A DNA stretch of 64,000 nucleotides from Polytrichum commune (lineage: Eukaryota > Streptophyta > Polytrichopsida > Polytrichales > Polytrichaceae): the NCBI GenBank assembly GCA_950295325.1, contig OX485806.1, forward strand, positions 44,201,169 to 44,265,168, read 5' to 3'. The notes beneath the pieces were generated by a model. That model was given only the letters and a program-made list of their open reading frames with translations. It ran no database searches and was not told where the DNA came from. Each line of letters begins with the position of its first letter. Positions within the stretch are counted from its first letter, which is position 1. The position numbers and the translations under genes were made by a program. Shown here piece by piece: positions 39,101 to 50,602 of the stretch.

Positions 39101-40693
39101 AACACCACAACTGAATCATGCCCACGCAACCAATGTTTAAAAGAAATTGCATCTGATATTGATATTATATATCTAAAAACAAACATTCATAAAGACACAA
39201 AAGAACCTCCACATCTTCTTTTGGCTACACTAGAAATTATTTTCAAGAAAAAATTTTATATGTAATTTTTCAGAAAAACCACTAGCTAGCAATATGTCCA
39301 TATGGCTAGTAAAATATGTAGGCTATAGAACACACTCTACTAATGAAAACACTAGGATTCCAACATGAATAACTATTGTAAATGCATGTCCACAATGCAC
39401 ATCAGATGAATGCAAACTTGGTTTTGAGGTTTATTCTTCATGAATGTAGGTGTATTGATGGTGCGTTCATTTTTTACAATCCCCAAAACTATTATAGTTG
39501 CTATGTTTTGCAATTTTAAGTCATTCAAAGCACGAATTCAACACAAAAATGATTATATAACTTGCCTAGTTCTTGTAAGTGCATTGATGTTACATGGTGA
39601 TTTCATGGTTGCATGTGCATTTGACTACATTGCCAATTTGAACAAGTTATCATGGATGTTGAGTTTGTCCAATGACAACACGGGATCCACCACCAATGCA
39701 AACGTCTAAAAAGAGCTTTTGACCTGGCTTTTACTCATATGTTTATATTTTTTGACTTTGGACCCACCCACAATTGGCATTTGGATTTGGGGAACAATGA
39801 TAACCTTGTTTGCATTTACCCAAAAAAATCCTCGCATTGTTTTACATTTTTCTCCAATAATTGATACAAACATTCAACAATAATCTTTCATGCATTATGA
39901 CCCATGTGATTTGAGAATTTGGGAACACCAAAACATGGAAACATGGGTTTTCATAGCCTGTACTTGAGCATTGGTCACAACCTACAACCTATATGGTTAA
40001 TACATGTGCCATGTTACTCTCAATTAGTTGTGACATAAATTCCTCCAAAAGGTGGCAATAACATGTGGAATAAGAGGTTCTTCATCTACATTTGTTTTAA
40101 AAAAAAAACCAACATTGCTATCCTATTTTATCTTTAATGGTAGATGTGGTATTGTGAAGTATTCAATAAACAAAATGGTTATGTGTGAAAGATTACCTAA
40201 TAGCAAAGTCACACATTTTTAACATGAACAAACCCATGTTGATGATTTGGAGTTGAATTTAAGCAAAACATGTATTTGCATGTTCTGATTTGCACCAGTT
40301 TAAATGTGTTTCGTCACCTCCAAACTTTTCCACCTTTTTTAATATGAAAATTACAAAGGGGAGTTTTTTGACACCTATATAGAATAAATGTCCCCCGCAC
40401 CAGAAAGTGTGTATATGAAAAAATCTTTGATTTTTCTGTCATCTTTTCAAATTTCCAATTTATAACATTGCTTTCCCTAGAATATTCAAACCCTTTGCTA
40501 ACATAGCCATGATCCTATCCCCTAACCAACCTAACCCCCAAATCAAATGTAAGTTTAAAGTACCTAACAAAATTTTTATTATGCCCATGTGTAAATCCCG
40601 TGGCCTTCCCATGTGGTCTTCTTTGATCCTAGACCTCAACCTCTAGCCACCAACCCTTGTATCCTCATCCACATGTGGGGTTTGCCTTTCCTT
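33191..40693. other. Long AT-rich desert
   Basis: No gene supported on either strand. 35,690-35,775 carries three ~30-bp repeats (GATGCTAGYTAAGCAAAT). 36.0-37.5 kb is less AT-rich and has phrases typical of retroelement leaders, such as GTCAAGTGGTTTGACCACTTG (palindromic) near 36,790, but no pol motif or LTR pair was found. The ORF at 39440-39709 (+) has no recognisable domain. Confidence 0.4.
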
Positions 40694-41247
40694 AAGGGTT
40701 GTTTGCATCATGGACCATGAAGTTGTCTCATGTCAGGTGTGTTTTGTTTTTTTTATGTTTTTTTTCCACAGTTATGTTTTGTAGTTACATTATATTGAAA
40801 ATAGATATTTAAAAACCTTTGGGCACCTCACTAGGTGCAAATTGAACGTGGATCAAGAGCAGTGACCATGCACCAAAAAATGAGTGTGTTGAAGCTTTTA
40901 AAATATGTCCAATAAAAATCTTCTATTTTTCATTTTTCTTCTTCTTGAATACTAAATTTTTTTGCCAAAAAATGATAAAAATGCTAAAATGACATTTCTT
41001 TGCCATGGTCCCTTAGTTTTTGCAACGAGAGAACCTTTTTCGCCTCTATCATAACAAAACCCTTTGGACCATGATAATGAATTATGTAGGCATGAAAATG
41101 GGTATTTTGGGAACCTGAAGTTCCATGGTCACTCTTATATTTTTGCCTTGATGTAAACCAAAGTAATCATGTGATGAAATTAATGATCAATTACATATTT
41201 TAGGGGAGCAAAGGGGGACTTCATGGTCCATGATGTAACGACCCCTT
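40694..41247. mobile_element. Candidate TIR element (554 bp)
   Basis: The left end AAGGGTTGTTTGCATCATGG, continuing ACCATGAAGTTG, and the right end (reverse complement) AAGGGGTCGTTACATCATGG, continuing ACCATGAAGTCC, are inverted over about 33 bp at roughly 80% identity. No clear target duplication was seen and no ORF of interest lies inside. Confidence 0.5.
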
Positions 41248-42426
41248 AGTCACCAACTCCCACCATAAAGTCAATGTCCTTTGGGGCATCCCTCCATAGA
41301 CCATAATTTTTTGCACCAACATGCCTCCTTCTCTCGACCTACCATTTATTTTTTTGTAACTTTTTCCATTTTATATGGTTTTAGTTGGAATAACGGGGAG
41401 TGGTGGACTATGGTGAGGCAACTGCCTCAACACCAACACCAACAAGTCTTTCATTGTATATAGATTTGTTTTGATCATGAGACTTACAATTTTAAATGGT
41501 TATACAAAGTGAATGTGTGGTACACAAAAATATTGTACTCTAAATCAAAGTCTCCCAATTCATATTCCTTTGCTGTAGTGTTTGGTCTAAATTGCATGGT
41601 GGTGTTCTAAGAAACATATGCTCTTTGCCAATAACTAGGTTGTCATGTATTTTTTTACACAAAAATAATAAAAACTTGAATACACATGAAATACCAATTT
41701 TTTAGAACTATCAAACTTTGTACCTTACAAAACTTTGCAACTTAAACACAATATTGTGATTGCTACGAATTCCAACCACGTGACCATAAGAGAGACCAAC
41801 GAGCCACTCGGGGCCGAGGCCCCACCATTGGTGGGAGGAGGAGGCCCCTCGTAGGAGAGGCGGTTCATCTGGAAGGCAACGTGAATATGCGGGTGTGAAG
41901 TTAAGGCCAAAGTCAATCATGAGCTGCTCAATACAGGGAAAAAAACTAAAAAAAAACTTAGAATAATGTCATTAAGGTATAATTACATGTTGACTTAGAT
42001 TATTCAATGTGATAGGGTGTTTCTGCAATTTTTCATTGTGAAAAAATAAATATAGGCTTGCTATAAAACTCAAACACTTGACTACACTAATTATCTCATT
42101 TAGTGAGGGTGGGATAATAGTGCGTGTGGGATAAAGTTATATTAAATTTCTTCATGCTATGAAATTAGAGCCACCATAAGATCTAGGAAGCATTGTTCAT
42201 TCCGACATTATTTACTAGAAAAATATACGCATAGCAAAACTATTCAAAACAGTCATGCTATTCATACCAACATCACTTCTCCTTATTATCTAAGTTTGTT
42301 TCCCAAATTAGTTCAAATGATGTAGATATGAACCTATAGATGAGTTGAATCAGCAATAAACATATAAGGGATTAAGTAATCGCTATATAAAAATGTAGAC
42401 CGGATTAATTTACCTATAAGGTGAAT

Positions 42427-42494
42427 TAGGTTTGTTGTTGATTCACCTCGTTTATACCTACATTTACAAGTTAGGTGAATCAACAACAAACCTA
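42427..42494. repeat. Perfect 22-bp inverted repeat with 24-bp loop
   Basis: 42427-42448 and 42473-42494 are exact reverse complements (TAGGTTTGTTGTTGATTCAC.. against ..GTGAATCAACAACAAACCTA). As RNA this gives a strong hairpin. Confidence 0.85.
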
Positions 42495-42685
42495 TAGAGG
42501 GTCAATTTTTGATGTTGGATGGATGAGATATACACTTGTATGCAATAATTCCCCCTCTCCAAATAGTTTGGATTTGTGTATGCAGGTAGATTACCGGGTT
42601 TATTCACAAACATGTAGGTTTCATAGGCACAGTCAAGTAAGCATAATGAACTGAAACATTTTACAAACAACACACAACATCACAA

Positions 42686-42883
42686 GTGCAAGATAAATTG
42701 TCGACCAAGTCCATTTCACTCTATACAATAATTCTCAAAAACATGAAGAAGAAATTAGGACACGATGGCATTTTGCTCGATGACACCACGGAGCTTACTG
42801 ACACTGATCTGCTCACTCCAGGACGCATTTACAAGTTTCGAGAATCCATACATGTTGATGCTCCCTCCGCACCAGGTATGTAA
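42686..42883 (+). other. Possible exon, unidentified
   Basis: The ORF contains KKKLGHDGILLDDTTELTDT and LLTPGRIYKFRESI and runs to a good splice donor, CACCAG|GTATGT at about 42876. Composition and donor suggest a real, possibly truncated, exon upstream of the DBR1 fragment. No family recognised and no second exon found. Confidence 0.35.
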
Positions 42884-43443
42884 AATCTGACCTTAGACCC
42901 TTTGATATGCGGGTTTTGTTCAGTTAATTTTCTCAATAGAACACTTGTATTTGATTGGTGTGTGGTTAGGTGAGGATCAAAGAACGACTATGCAATCAAG
43001 TAGTACTCAACTTTATAGGTTCCTCCGTCAAATCAAAAGCACTGGAGTTTAAGAAAAATAGCAAGAACAATTCAAAACCAAGTGGGAATTAGAGATCGAA
43101 ATCTGACCTGCTCCTAACGGATACTCAGAGATGCTGCAATCTTCTTTGGTGACAGAAACTCCATCACGAACATCAGCCGCAGTTGCTGGTAATAAGGATT
43201 ACTTGCACTCATTGAGATGAGCCATGTGCCATTGAAGGAGACATACTTGCTGACAATCCGCTCCGATTGGAGAATGCAAGGTCATGGATCAGAATCTCCA
43301 TGGCCATTTTAGAATTGGATACCACCACCGTTCAATTTGAGCTGCTTGACACGAACAGCAAGAGCAAGACATTTAAAGTATTGGATTCCATCCAAAGTGT
43401 TGAAAACTGTTGATGAGGTGCAATGTCTTTGTGCACTTCACAT

Positions 43444-43792
43444 CAGAGCCCAACATTTTCCTTTTTAATTGCACCCATACCCAGACCATGCCCATCAGCA
43501 GTGACCCATGCCCACCCATGCTATTCAAATTGCGCCCATGTATTCAAAAATTGTGTAATGTGTATTGTGTAATGTGTATTGTGTAATGTGTATTGTGTAA
43601 TGTGTATTGTGTAATGTGTCTTGTATGATTGTGTAATTATGCCCCACCCATGCCCACCCATGCCAACCCATTATAATATCAAACCCATGCCCACCCATGA
43701 ACAATAATATCGCAGCCATGCCCACCCAAAACCCATGGGCATGGGTGGGTATGGGCATGGGCATGGGTATGGGCACCCAATGTAGGGCTCTG
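43444..43792. mobile_element. 349-bp hAT MITE related to the 28-kb hAT
   Basis: The ends are CAGAGCCCAACATT and (reverse complement) CAGAGCCCTACATT, 13 of 14. The target duplication is CTTCACAT (43436-43443) and CTTCCCAT (43793-43800), 7 of 8. Subterminal CCCATGCCCACCCATG repeats occur at both ends, as in the 27,957-30,417 hAT, so that family's transposase probably mobilised it. The interior includes about five copies of a 14-bp GTGTATTGTGTAAT unit (43556-43625). It lies about 620 bp upstream of the DBR1 start codon. Confidence 0.9.
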
Positions 43793-44412
43793 CTTCCCAT
43801 GTAGAACACAATTGAAAGGAAGGAGTGTAAGCATAAGCTTTGACATGCAAAACTGATGGGTATTTGGTTTATAATATCCACAGAAAGAGAACCGGACAAA
43901 CTCAGAGGAAAATGGGCAGAATATGAAAACTAAAGTGCTCCATTCTACGCTTTCATTTATCTAACTGGACAGCAAATGCACTACCTGATCATTAACCAAA
44001 AACTCTCAAGCCATTATGGTATAATGAAACAACACATGTTTGGAGCATACAACCATTGTGGCTCTTTGACAACAGACCCCATAATTTTACTGAAACCCTT
44101 GAATTAAGACTTCTTTTGCCATTAAAGTTGTGACCTTCATGTGATTTTTGTAATCCCTGACTAAAAATAACTAGCCGCCCTTGTCAGTACTTGTAATTTG
44201 CGTTATGCTAAGTGCAGCAACCACAATTTGCAACCGCACACACCTGATGAGAGTTACATTTTACTATTTTCCATGTGTCTGAATCTAAATCTTTTAAGAG
44301 CAAGTGCTACATTGCAAAAATCTTTAGAGGAGCTGCTGTGATGTAAATGCAACTTCCTTATCATTTTTTGTAAATTTTGTTAGTTTCTTCATCTATGCTC
44401 GTTTCTACTGCG

Positions 44413-45247
44413 ATGCAGATTGTTGTGGAGGGATGTGCACATGGCGACCTGGACAACATTTATTCCACTTTGCAACATTTGGAGGTTGTGGAGAATGTTA
44501 AAATTGATCTGGTCATCTGCTGTGGCGACTTCCAGGTTGCTGTAACCCTAAACCTTTATGAGTTCCAATCGCCACAAAATAATAATTAAGGAGAGCATCA
44601 TTATGGTGAACATGACATTGTCAAGTAGCCAGCCTATTTAAGTTTCTTTGCAGATGGAATACTTCGTAGGTAATTTGGATAGCCTGAGAAGGATTTCATC
44701 GGGGACACGCGCAATTTTAATGGTAGATGGAAGAAGGATTTGTGTCTGAAGATCATAGGCATCAACAATGAGGTTATGTCGACTAATGAGAGCTTAATGC
44801 CACTAGACTATGTTTGGCATCCATGGATGTGATTAAGGACCTTGATTCTTGAACCTAGAATAGAAAGAGTGTCGTCACACATCATTAAGAATGCTATACA
44901 TATTTTGTAGTGCAATCTTCACCCAGTGTCATGGGCAACCGATTCCACCAGGACTCCTTGAAATAATTGTGGGTTTAGCAAGTTGGAGTTCAGGGTTCAG
45001 GGTTTAGGGTTTAAGAACCTCGCATGCAATCATTTCTGGTTTTTGTGCACAAATTCATTTTGTAACATACTGTTGATGCTTTAATTCAGGCTGTGCGGAA
45101 TGAAGAAGATCTCCTGTCTTTGAACTGCCCAGAAAAATTTCGTGCTATGAATAGCTTCTGGAAGTATTATTCGGGTGTTGAGAAGGCACCCTACCCCACT
45201 CTCTTTGTGGGTGGGAACCATGAAGCATCTAATTATCTTTGGGAGCT
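44413..45247 (+). pseudogene. DBR1: Lariat debranching enzyme, exons 1-2 only
   Basis: DBR1 hydrolyses the 2'-5' branch of excised intron lariats in the nucleus. Exon 1 is 44413-44535 (41 codons, starting [20 protein letters not shown] and ending CCGDFQ) with donor CAG|GTTGCT. Exon 2 is 45090-45247, after TTAATTCAG, encoding [35 protein letters not shown] and [12 protein letters not shown], with donor CT|GTGAGT. Metallophosphoesterase residues are present: Cys8/His10, the GD of CGDFQ, and GNHE. I start at 44413, not the upstream in-frame ATG at 44377, because homologues begin at MxIxVEGCAHG. Both exons are intact, but the next conserved block (YYGGW...) is not found in the following 350 bp, where sequence from an opposing kinesin gene begins. 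This is therefore a 5' fragment covering about 94 residues of an enzyme normally over 400. Giant introns with later exons outside the window are a less likely alternative. Confidence 0.87.
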
Positions 45248-45566
45248 GTGAGTACCATCTCTGTAACTTCATGCTGTCTTTAATGTAATTTTATGTGAGA
45301 GGGAATGAAACATCACTTGCAAACGTGTGGTGTATTTGTTTTGCAAATTTTATATGTTGAACGTGTGGCCACGATGTTTATAAGAAAGGGAAGTTAATTC
45401 CAGCTTTTTGGATCTCATCTCTTTGGAGGATTTTGGAGGCCATTGGAAGATAATCATACGAGATGTACACACATATGGTGAATATTACTTGTCCCTTGAA
45501 AAATTAGATTTTGTTGGAACGGTATGTTAAGAGCTATTTACTCTTCTAGAAAGAATACTGAGTTAC

Positions 45567-46894
45567 CTTTCGGATGTGATTAAATACTTCACTGACAGCC
45601 AGCCTAGTAATTCCTGGCTCGGCTTCTGAACCCCTCATGGTGTACGTCTTTCCGCTGCTTGTTTGCCCATAGGCAAATACAGTCCCTGAATGTTTTCGCA
45701 ACATACATCAATAAGATGTCCTTTCTACAGAGATTTTTATAAAACATGTAAGAAACCATCAGAAGGTCATGAATCGCTTTTGAGAGCAGGACGCTCGTCA
45801 CCACCTCCAGTGAGAATTGCAGTCAAACAATAGAAGGGCCCCACTGTATATTGAAGACATCATTATTCATTAGCACATGCAGATGACAGGACATTGAATA
45901 CTTGCAGAAATCAAGTACCATTAAAACCAGCCACAGCAGATAGAACAACGTCCTTGGCGTGCTCTTCATAGATTTGATATTCTTTGCTGCTGATCCAAAT
46001 ATCGTGTCTGCTCAAATTGGGAAGGCAGTATAGTGACCCACAAGAGTTAAAATCCATCCACAAGCGTACAGTGAGAACAAGGAAGATCCAAAAACCTGTA
46101 CCACCACCATAAAAGGGAATTCCAAGCTATGAAACTCTTCAGAATGTAAAGAGACGTTGGGTCATCAGAGACAGGAATCTCAAGGTAAGAATCGAGTGAG
46201 TGCTCTACGAATGCTAGTCCACTTACAATTCATGGCCACTTGAGAAGGGAAAGTGGCCTCCAAGAACAGAATAATAGAGTTATCCTCTAACTCAACATGA
46301 CTGTTTAGTCCGGAGTTGGTTGTTTTGTCATGTCCGGTAAGCTTACGGTGCATGCTTAGAGGAAGTGTGGAAGTTCGCACGAAAACCATTCTATATCGGC
46401 TCATGAATGCTCAAACTCATTTTGGCATGCCAAGAGGTGCTAACTTTTGGCCCTCAATGAACCAAAATAGGTTGCTCTTCATTTGAATTCAAACACGACC
46501 TCCAAGCATGCACAAGAAATAGAGAGACATTATTGATAATCAATTGGTTTGCAAAACAACCAATGCAAAATCCATAGGAGACCAACTTCGAGGAAAAGTC
46601 CCATTGAATTAAAGGATAACTCTGATATGCTCCTTCCATGTCTAACTTGCTTTCTCTCGCTCTAACCTACACATGAATCCTGGCTTTAGTATGACGTCGG
46701 CGATTCCTATTTCTGTGGCATACAGGGAAGGATTTGTCAAGAAACTTACCAAAGGCAAAGGTATGACCGAATACTAGTGCGCCAGCTGTATTCAGCAACG
46801 CAATTGTATTGTTCATTACCTTCCACTGAAGCCCTCGGTTGTTGTTTTCATGTGAAGGGGGCCTCACCCTGATGGCCACACAAATTTTCTCCAT
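45567..46894 (-). pseudogene. CENP-E/kinesin-7-like motor, exons 1-3 only, frameshifted
   Basis: Exon 1 (46894-46750) encodes MEKICVAIRVRPPSHENNN ... FGHTFAF with donor G|GTAAGT. Exon 2 (46007 to about 45927) begins DTIFGSAA and reads, after a frameshift, YEEHAKDVVLSAVAGFN; the AATG|GTACTT donor splits the Gly codon. Exon 3 (45685-45567), after CATTCAG, encodes TVFAYGQTSSGKTYTMRG with the intact P-loop and ends VSEVFNHIRK|GTAACT. A single-base deletion in the A-run at about 45982 explains the frame change in exon 2. Switch I, switch II, neck and coiled coil are absent. Kinesin-7 members move along microtubules, for example at kinetochores or the phragmoplast. The fragment stops where the oppositely oriented DBR1 fragment begins. 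Confidence 0.86.
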
Positions 46895-48640
46895 TGCCCT
46901 CGTTTGTTCAAGTTCAAGTTTATTGTTGCTGTCCCTCTTGTCAACTATTTTGGCTGGAGTGTGCTTCCTTCGTGTCTAAACTCACACAGACATTAAATTC
47001 ATCCATTCCAAAGGTCCACAATCTTTTGTGCTGAACAAAGGCAGTATAGTTGAAGGCGCAGGAGATAGCCGTTGGGAAGTAGTAGTATTCTGAGGCATCA
47101 TCACAAATAAGAATGAAGCATTAGGAAGACGATTCTAGCAGACTTTCTGAAGCCGAAAATGACGATATCAGAATAAAGGACTAGTGAAAGTCATCAACAT
47201 CCTGGCAGGTATGAGATCAGAAGATCTGCAAGCAAACAAACAAAACAGAGAAGATCTGACCAATTATGCACATAAAACTTGGTGCGTGCAGGTAGACATA
47301 TGCATAAAAAGAAGCACAGAAGGGCTTAATGAAAAGACGATTGAAGTATTGGAAATTTAAAGTCCAGCAAAGGAAGAAGTCAATGTCGAATAAAGGAATG
47401 GGGCCGTGAAGGTTCTTTCGTAGGGATCGCAAGTGTCTAGGCGACTGAGAAATAAATGCTCTCGTAAGAAAATGCGACAGCGTTTAACTGTTAAAAGTGC
47501 AATACGTGTGATGATTCTAAATTGACAGACTGAATGTATGTAACCTCTAAAGCAGGAGTAAATACGCTGCACCACATGAACTGAGGAACAATTGCAAGTG
47601 CACAGCGCACGTTCAGAGTATATATTTTTCTCTTCTTCCAATGCAGAGGAAAGTCCTGTCGAGGTTCATCCTCGATTACAAATCAATTACGAGCTGATAT
47701 TGAAAAGACATAGCTCTTTACAGGTTCAGTACAATGAGCAGACATTTATCAAACTAGTTGCCAGGCTACAAATTTTCAAGATCCTGGAGCTCAATGTCCA
47801 ATTTTCCAGCACCAGGAAATGGAAGATAGATTTCGACTAGACGACATGATAACGACATCCAGGCCTTTGACTTGAACAAAGAGTAAATTTAGATGTGCAC
47901 TATCATAATCCCCTACCACATCAGAAGTTTACTATGGTCGAGTAATCGATGCGGAAAGCTCAAGGATGGTCTGAATTTTGAATGAACCACTTCATTCTGT
48001 GCTTCTCATGTACAAACTTGCTCAGGAAGCTTAAAGCTGGATGTGCCCTTACATTTTGACATATAAGTTCTGCCTCGCTAGCACACTTCACTGCAACGCG
48101 CTCTTGCGATAAATTTGACACTTCACTGCACGATTCAAGAGGCAGCGATAAATCTCTCTTTACGCCGACTCTCGAATCTTCCATTCCATTTCATTCGATA
48201 CGCTTACAAAATCGTTGAAAAACGCCACGATCAGCATCTTTCCATTCCAACCCCTGATCCCGAATTCAAGAGTCCTCGAATTCGAAGACATCCAGTTCAC
48301 ACACAACGGGAAAAGAAACACTATCTTCCTGTAAGCGGAGGAATCACCTGTCACCAGAAGGCGTGCAATGAAACCCGATCTGTCGCTCGAAAGAGCAAAT
48401 TCAAAGTCCCCTTTCGTCCGAAAATTCCGTTTCTTTGTGAAATTCCTTTGCAAGCTATCTGGAATGACGTAATCGTTAGATTGTGCTCGGGTGCAGCAGC
48501 ATCGCAATGTTTTGTGCGATGTCAGTGGCGACCCATCGCCACCTCCATCGCTCTGGGGAACTTTAAAAGAGGAGACGTTCCGGAACCCTAACCCTAAAAC
48601 GAATTGGTGACGTGGCCGCATGAGAAGCCAGCATTTCGGG
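46895..48640 (-). promoter_or_regulatory. Upstream region of the kinesin fragment
   Basis: G+C content is higher than in the deserts and no domain-bearing ORF is present; overlapping ORFs of about 155 codons at 48115-48621 on both strands look accidental. 48585-48600 holds a telo-box-like AACCCTAACCCTAAA, an element common in promoters of plant genes active in dividing cells. I read this as former 5' leader and promoter of the kinesin gene, but no TATA element or transcription start can be assigned. Confidence 0.35.
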
Positions 48641-48884
48641 AGGAGGCTCTAGGCCTCCTCCTCGAAGAAAATCCTCTCTCTTCCCCCAAATTTTGTTTCC
48701 TTCAAAGGTGCTCCTGGTCTTATCCATCTTTATCCATAGTATATAAGAGATATGTTTTTAGAAATATCAAATTTCATTAAATATAATTTGAAGCTCCCTT
48801 ATCTATATACATAGATCATTTCACCATATATATATATATATTTATATATTGTCTTTGGGCTCAATCACAATCCTCTAGTTGAAA

Positions 48885-49090
48885 CTATCCCATTCCAATT
48901 TGATGCATTCATCCATTAATGTAATTGGAATTGTCTAATTCCAACATTATTCATTCATTGAAAGTTGTCTAAATCCAATTAATAACATCCATCCAATGGG
49001 AGTTGTCTAACTCATATTCATATATGCTAGTTGGAATTTGCCTAACTCTAACACAAAGATTTGCTAGGGAGGTGTCTAACCTCCAATGCA
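48885..49090. repeat. Left minisatellite array, orientation GTCTAA
   Basis: About five ~40-bp units contain a palindrome-like core: TTGGAATTGTCTAATTCCAA, GTTGTCTAAATCCAATT, GGAGTTGTCTAACTC, TTGGAATTTGCCTAACTC, GGTGTCTAACCTCC. They are spaced by ATTCATCCATT-like sequence. The reverse complement of this unit forms the array at 61,262-61,690. An (AT)n run is adjacent at 48,825-48,850. Confidence 0.75.
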
Positions 49091-49524
49091 AAGAGGTTGG
49101 AGTGCTCGGAGCAATGTATAGCAAGAGAAGCGCAGAGTAGTGTGCCCCTTCATAGGCCGGGAGGCTGCAGGAGGTCAAGGGGGAGAAGTAGGGTTGAAGC
49201 GTCGCTAAGTGATGCTCCTCGAAACTCCCCCCTCTCCACCCACCTCACCAAGCCCTAAAAGGCCGCTCAAACGGCCACCGCAACAACCTCGGGAAAGATA
49301 CATAAACAGAAGAGCCAGCAACACAACATCACTTCGGGAATACACACTTCGAGAGCTAGCAAAGATATCTTGACAAGACTGTGAGTAGAAGCGGGCCTCA
49401 GCGACACTGGATGCGATCTTGAGTAGGAGCGACCCTCAGTGATAGCTTGCGCGAGAGAGACTCCGGCTAGGGAGAGAGCACAGATCTTAAGACGGAGAGG
49501 ACACTGGAATGAGAGATCTACTAT

Positions 49525-50190
49525 GATACATGTGAGATCAGATAGCTAGAACTTGCAGATCTAGAAGCACCAACCGAGAGACACCAAAACCAACGCCAAT
49601 CTACAGATCCCACTGCAACCATTACCGAAGGAGCCACTTGGGCTGCACCGACGCCGCGGCAACCCAACATCCGAAGTTGAAGAGGGAACTTTCAGAAGCC
49701 GAAGAGATCCCACAGCCAACGCCCGAGGAAACTACACTGAGATACATGGGAGATCAGATCTCTGACAGTAGAGAACTTCATAGCTAGAAGCAGCACCCGA
49801 AAGACACCGAGAAGTACTACTGCCACTCTGCAGAAAACACCGAGAGACCAACGCCACTCACCGCAATCAACACCAAACGGAGCGACGTGGGCTGCAGCGG
49901 AGCTAAGGCGCCCCCAACAACAACTGAAGATTGAGCCGAAACCGAAGAGACCCCTCAACCAACGTCAGAGGAAAATCGTATCAAGATACTTGTGAGATCA
50001 GATAAGCTAAGCATCCGAGAGCTTTCAGATCTAGAAGCAGCAACCGGGAGACACCAAGAAGTACTGTTGCCACTCTGAAAAAATATACTGAGTAACCAAA
50101 CACCCTTTCTACAGCCAGCACCGAACGAAGTTGCTTGGGTTACGCAGGAGCTGCGGCGACCCCAACAACAGACGAAGAAGAGGACCAAGC
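49525..50190 (+). repeat. Three tandem 5' monomers (216-244 bp)
   Basis: GATACATGTGAGATCAGATA at 49525, GATACATGGGAGATCAGATC at 49741 and GATACTTGTGAGATCAGATA at 49985 head three diverged copies. Each continues with AGAAGCA-CAACCGAGAGACACC, a 'TGGGYTGCACCGG-like' GC-rich stretch and CCCAACAACAACTGAAG. They lie directly upstream of the coding part of the retroelement, the position where several non-LTR elements carry promoter monomers. Short ORFs here are shadows. Confidence 0.8.
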
Positions 50191-50511
50191 CCAAGCCGAG
50201 TCACAGAGAACTCTGAGTCACAGAGTTCACGAAGTCACGAAATCACAGAGTCACAAAGAAGAGACGCAAGGTACGAAGCTACTCGCCACCAAACTCTGCT
50301 GCCATAAGCAGAAGAAGAAGATGGTTGAAGCTGCTGTGTGTGAGACCACGAAGATACTACAAGCAGACACGGTGGTATTGGAGAACATCCACACCGAAAG
50401 AGTTGGTCGGAGGGGGAGAGCTAACCGAATTTGGAGCTGTTGGAGCTACTAGGAGCTACGAGCAATCCAACTTGTTAGAGGGCCATTGTACGACGAAATC
50501 CTATCCCAGGT

Positions 50512-50595
50512 AAGTTCCCTAACCACCCATTGCACATAGATTAGTTGCACACACATAACAAGTAGTCACATAGCAATTTCCTTTGTCAAAATAGG
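50512..50595 (+). other. Possible 5' UTR intron of the retroelement
   Basis: A consensus donor (CCCAG|GTAAGTTCC) at about 50512 is followed by a pyrimidine-rich stretch and a candidate acceptor TCAAAATAG|GAGG at about 50594, just before the ATG at 50603. Splicing is inferred only. Confidence 0.4.
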
Positions 50596-50602
50596 AGGTA
50601 GA

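Noticed and set aside
43525-43899. 124-codon minus-strand ORF rich in His-Thr-Ile-Tyr and Met-Pro repeats
   Set aside because: It is a translation of the MITE's 14-bp tandem repeat and CCCATGCCCA subterminal repeats, not a protein.
44990-45016. CAGGGTTCAGGGTTTAGGGTTTA as interstitial telomere DNA
   Set aside because: Only about three imperfect units inside DBR1 intron 1; too short to be more than a telomere-like motif.
48115-48621. Overlapping ORFs of 158 (+) and 153 (-) codons as genes
   Set aside because: Both strands are open only because the region is less AT-rich. Neither protein has a domain or conserved motif, and the position fits a promoter/leader.
49692-50194. Two minus-strand ORFs (88 and 79 codons) with similar sequences
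   Set aside because: They resemble each other only because they lie in the tandem 5' monomers.
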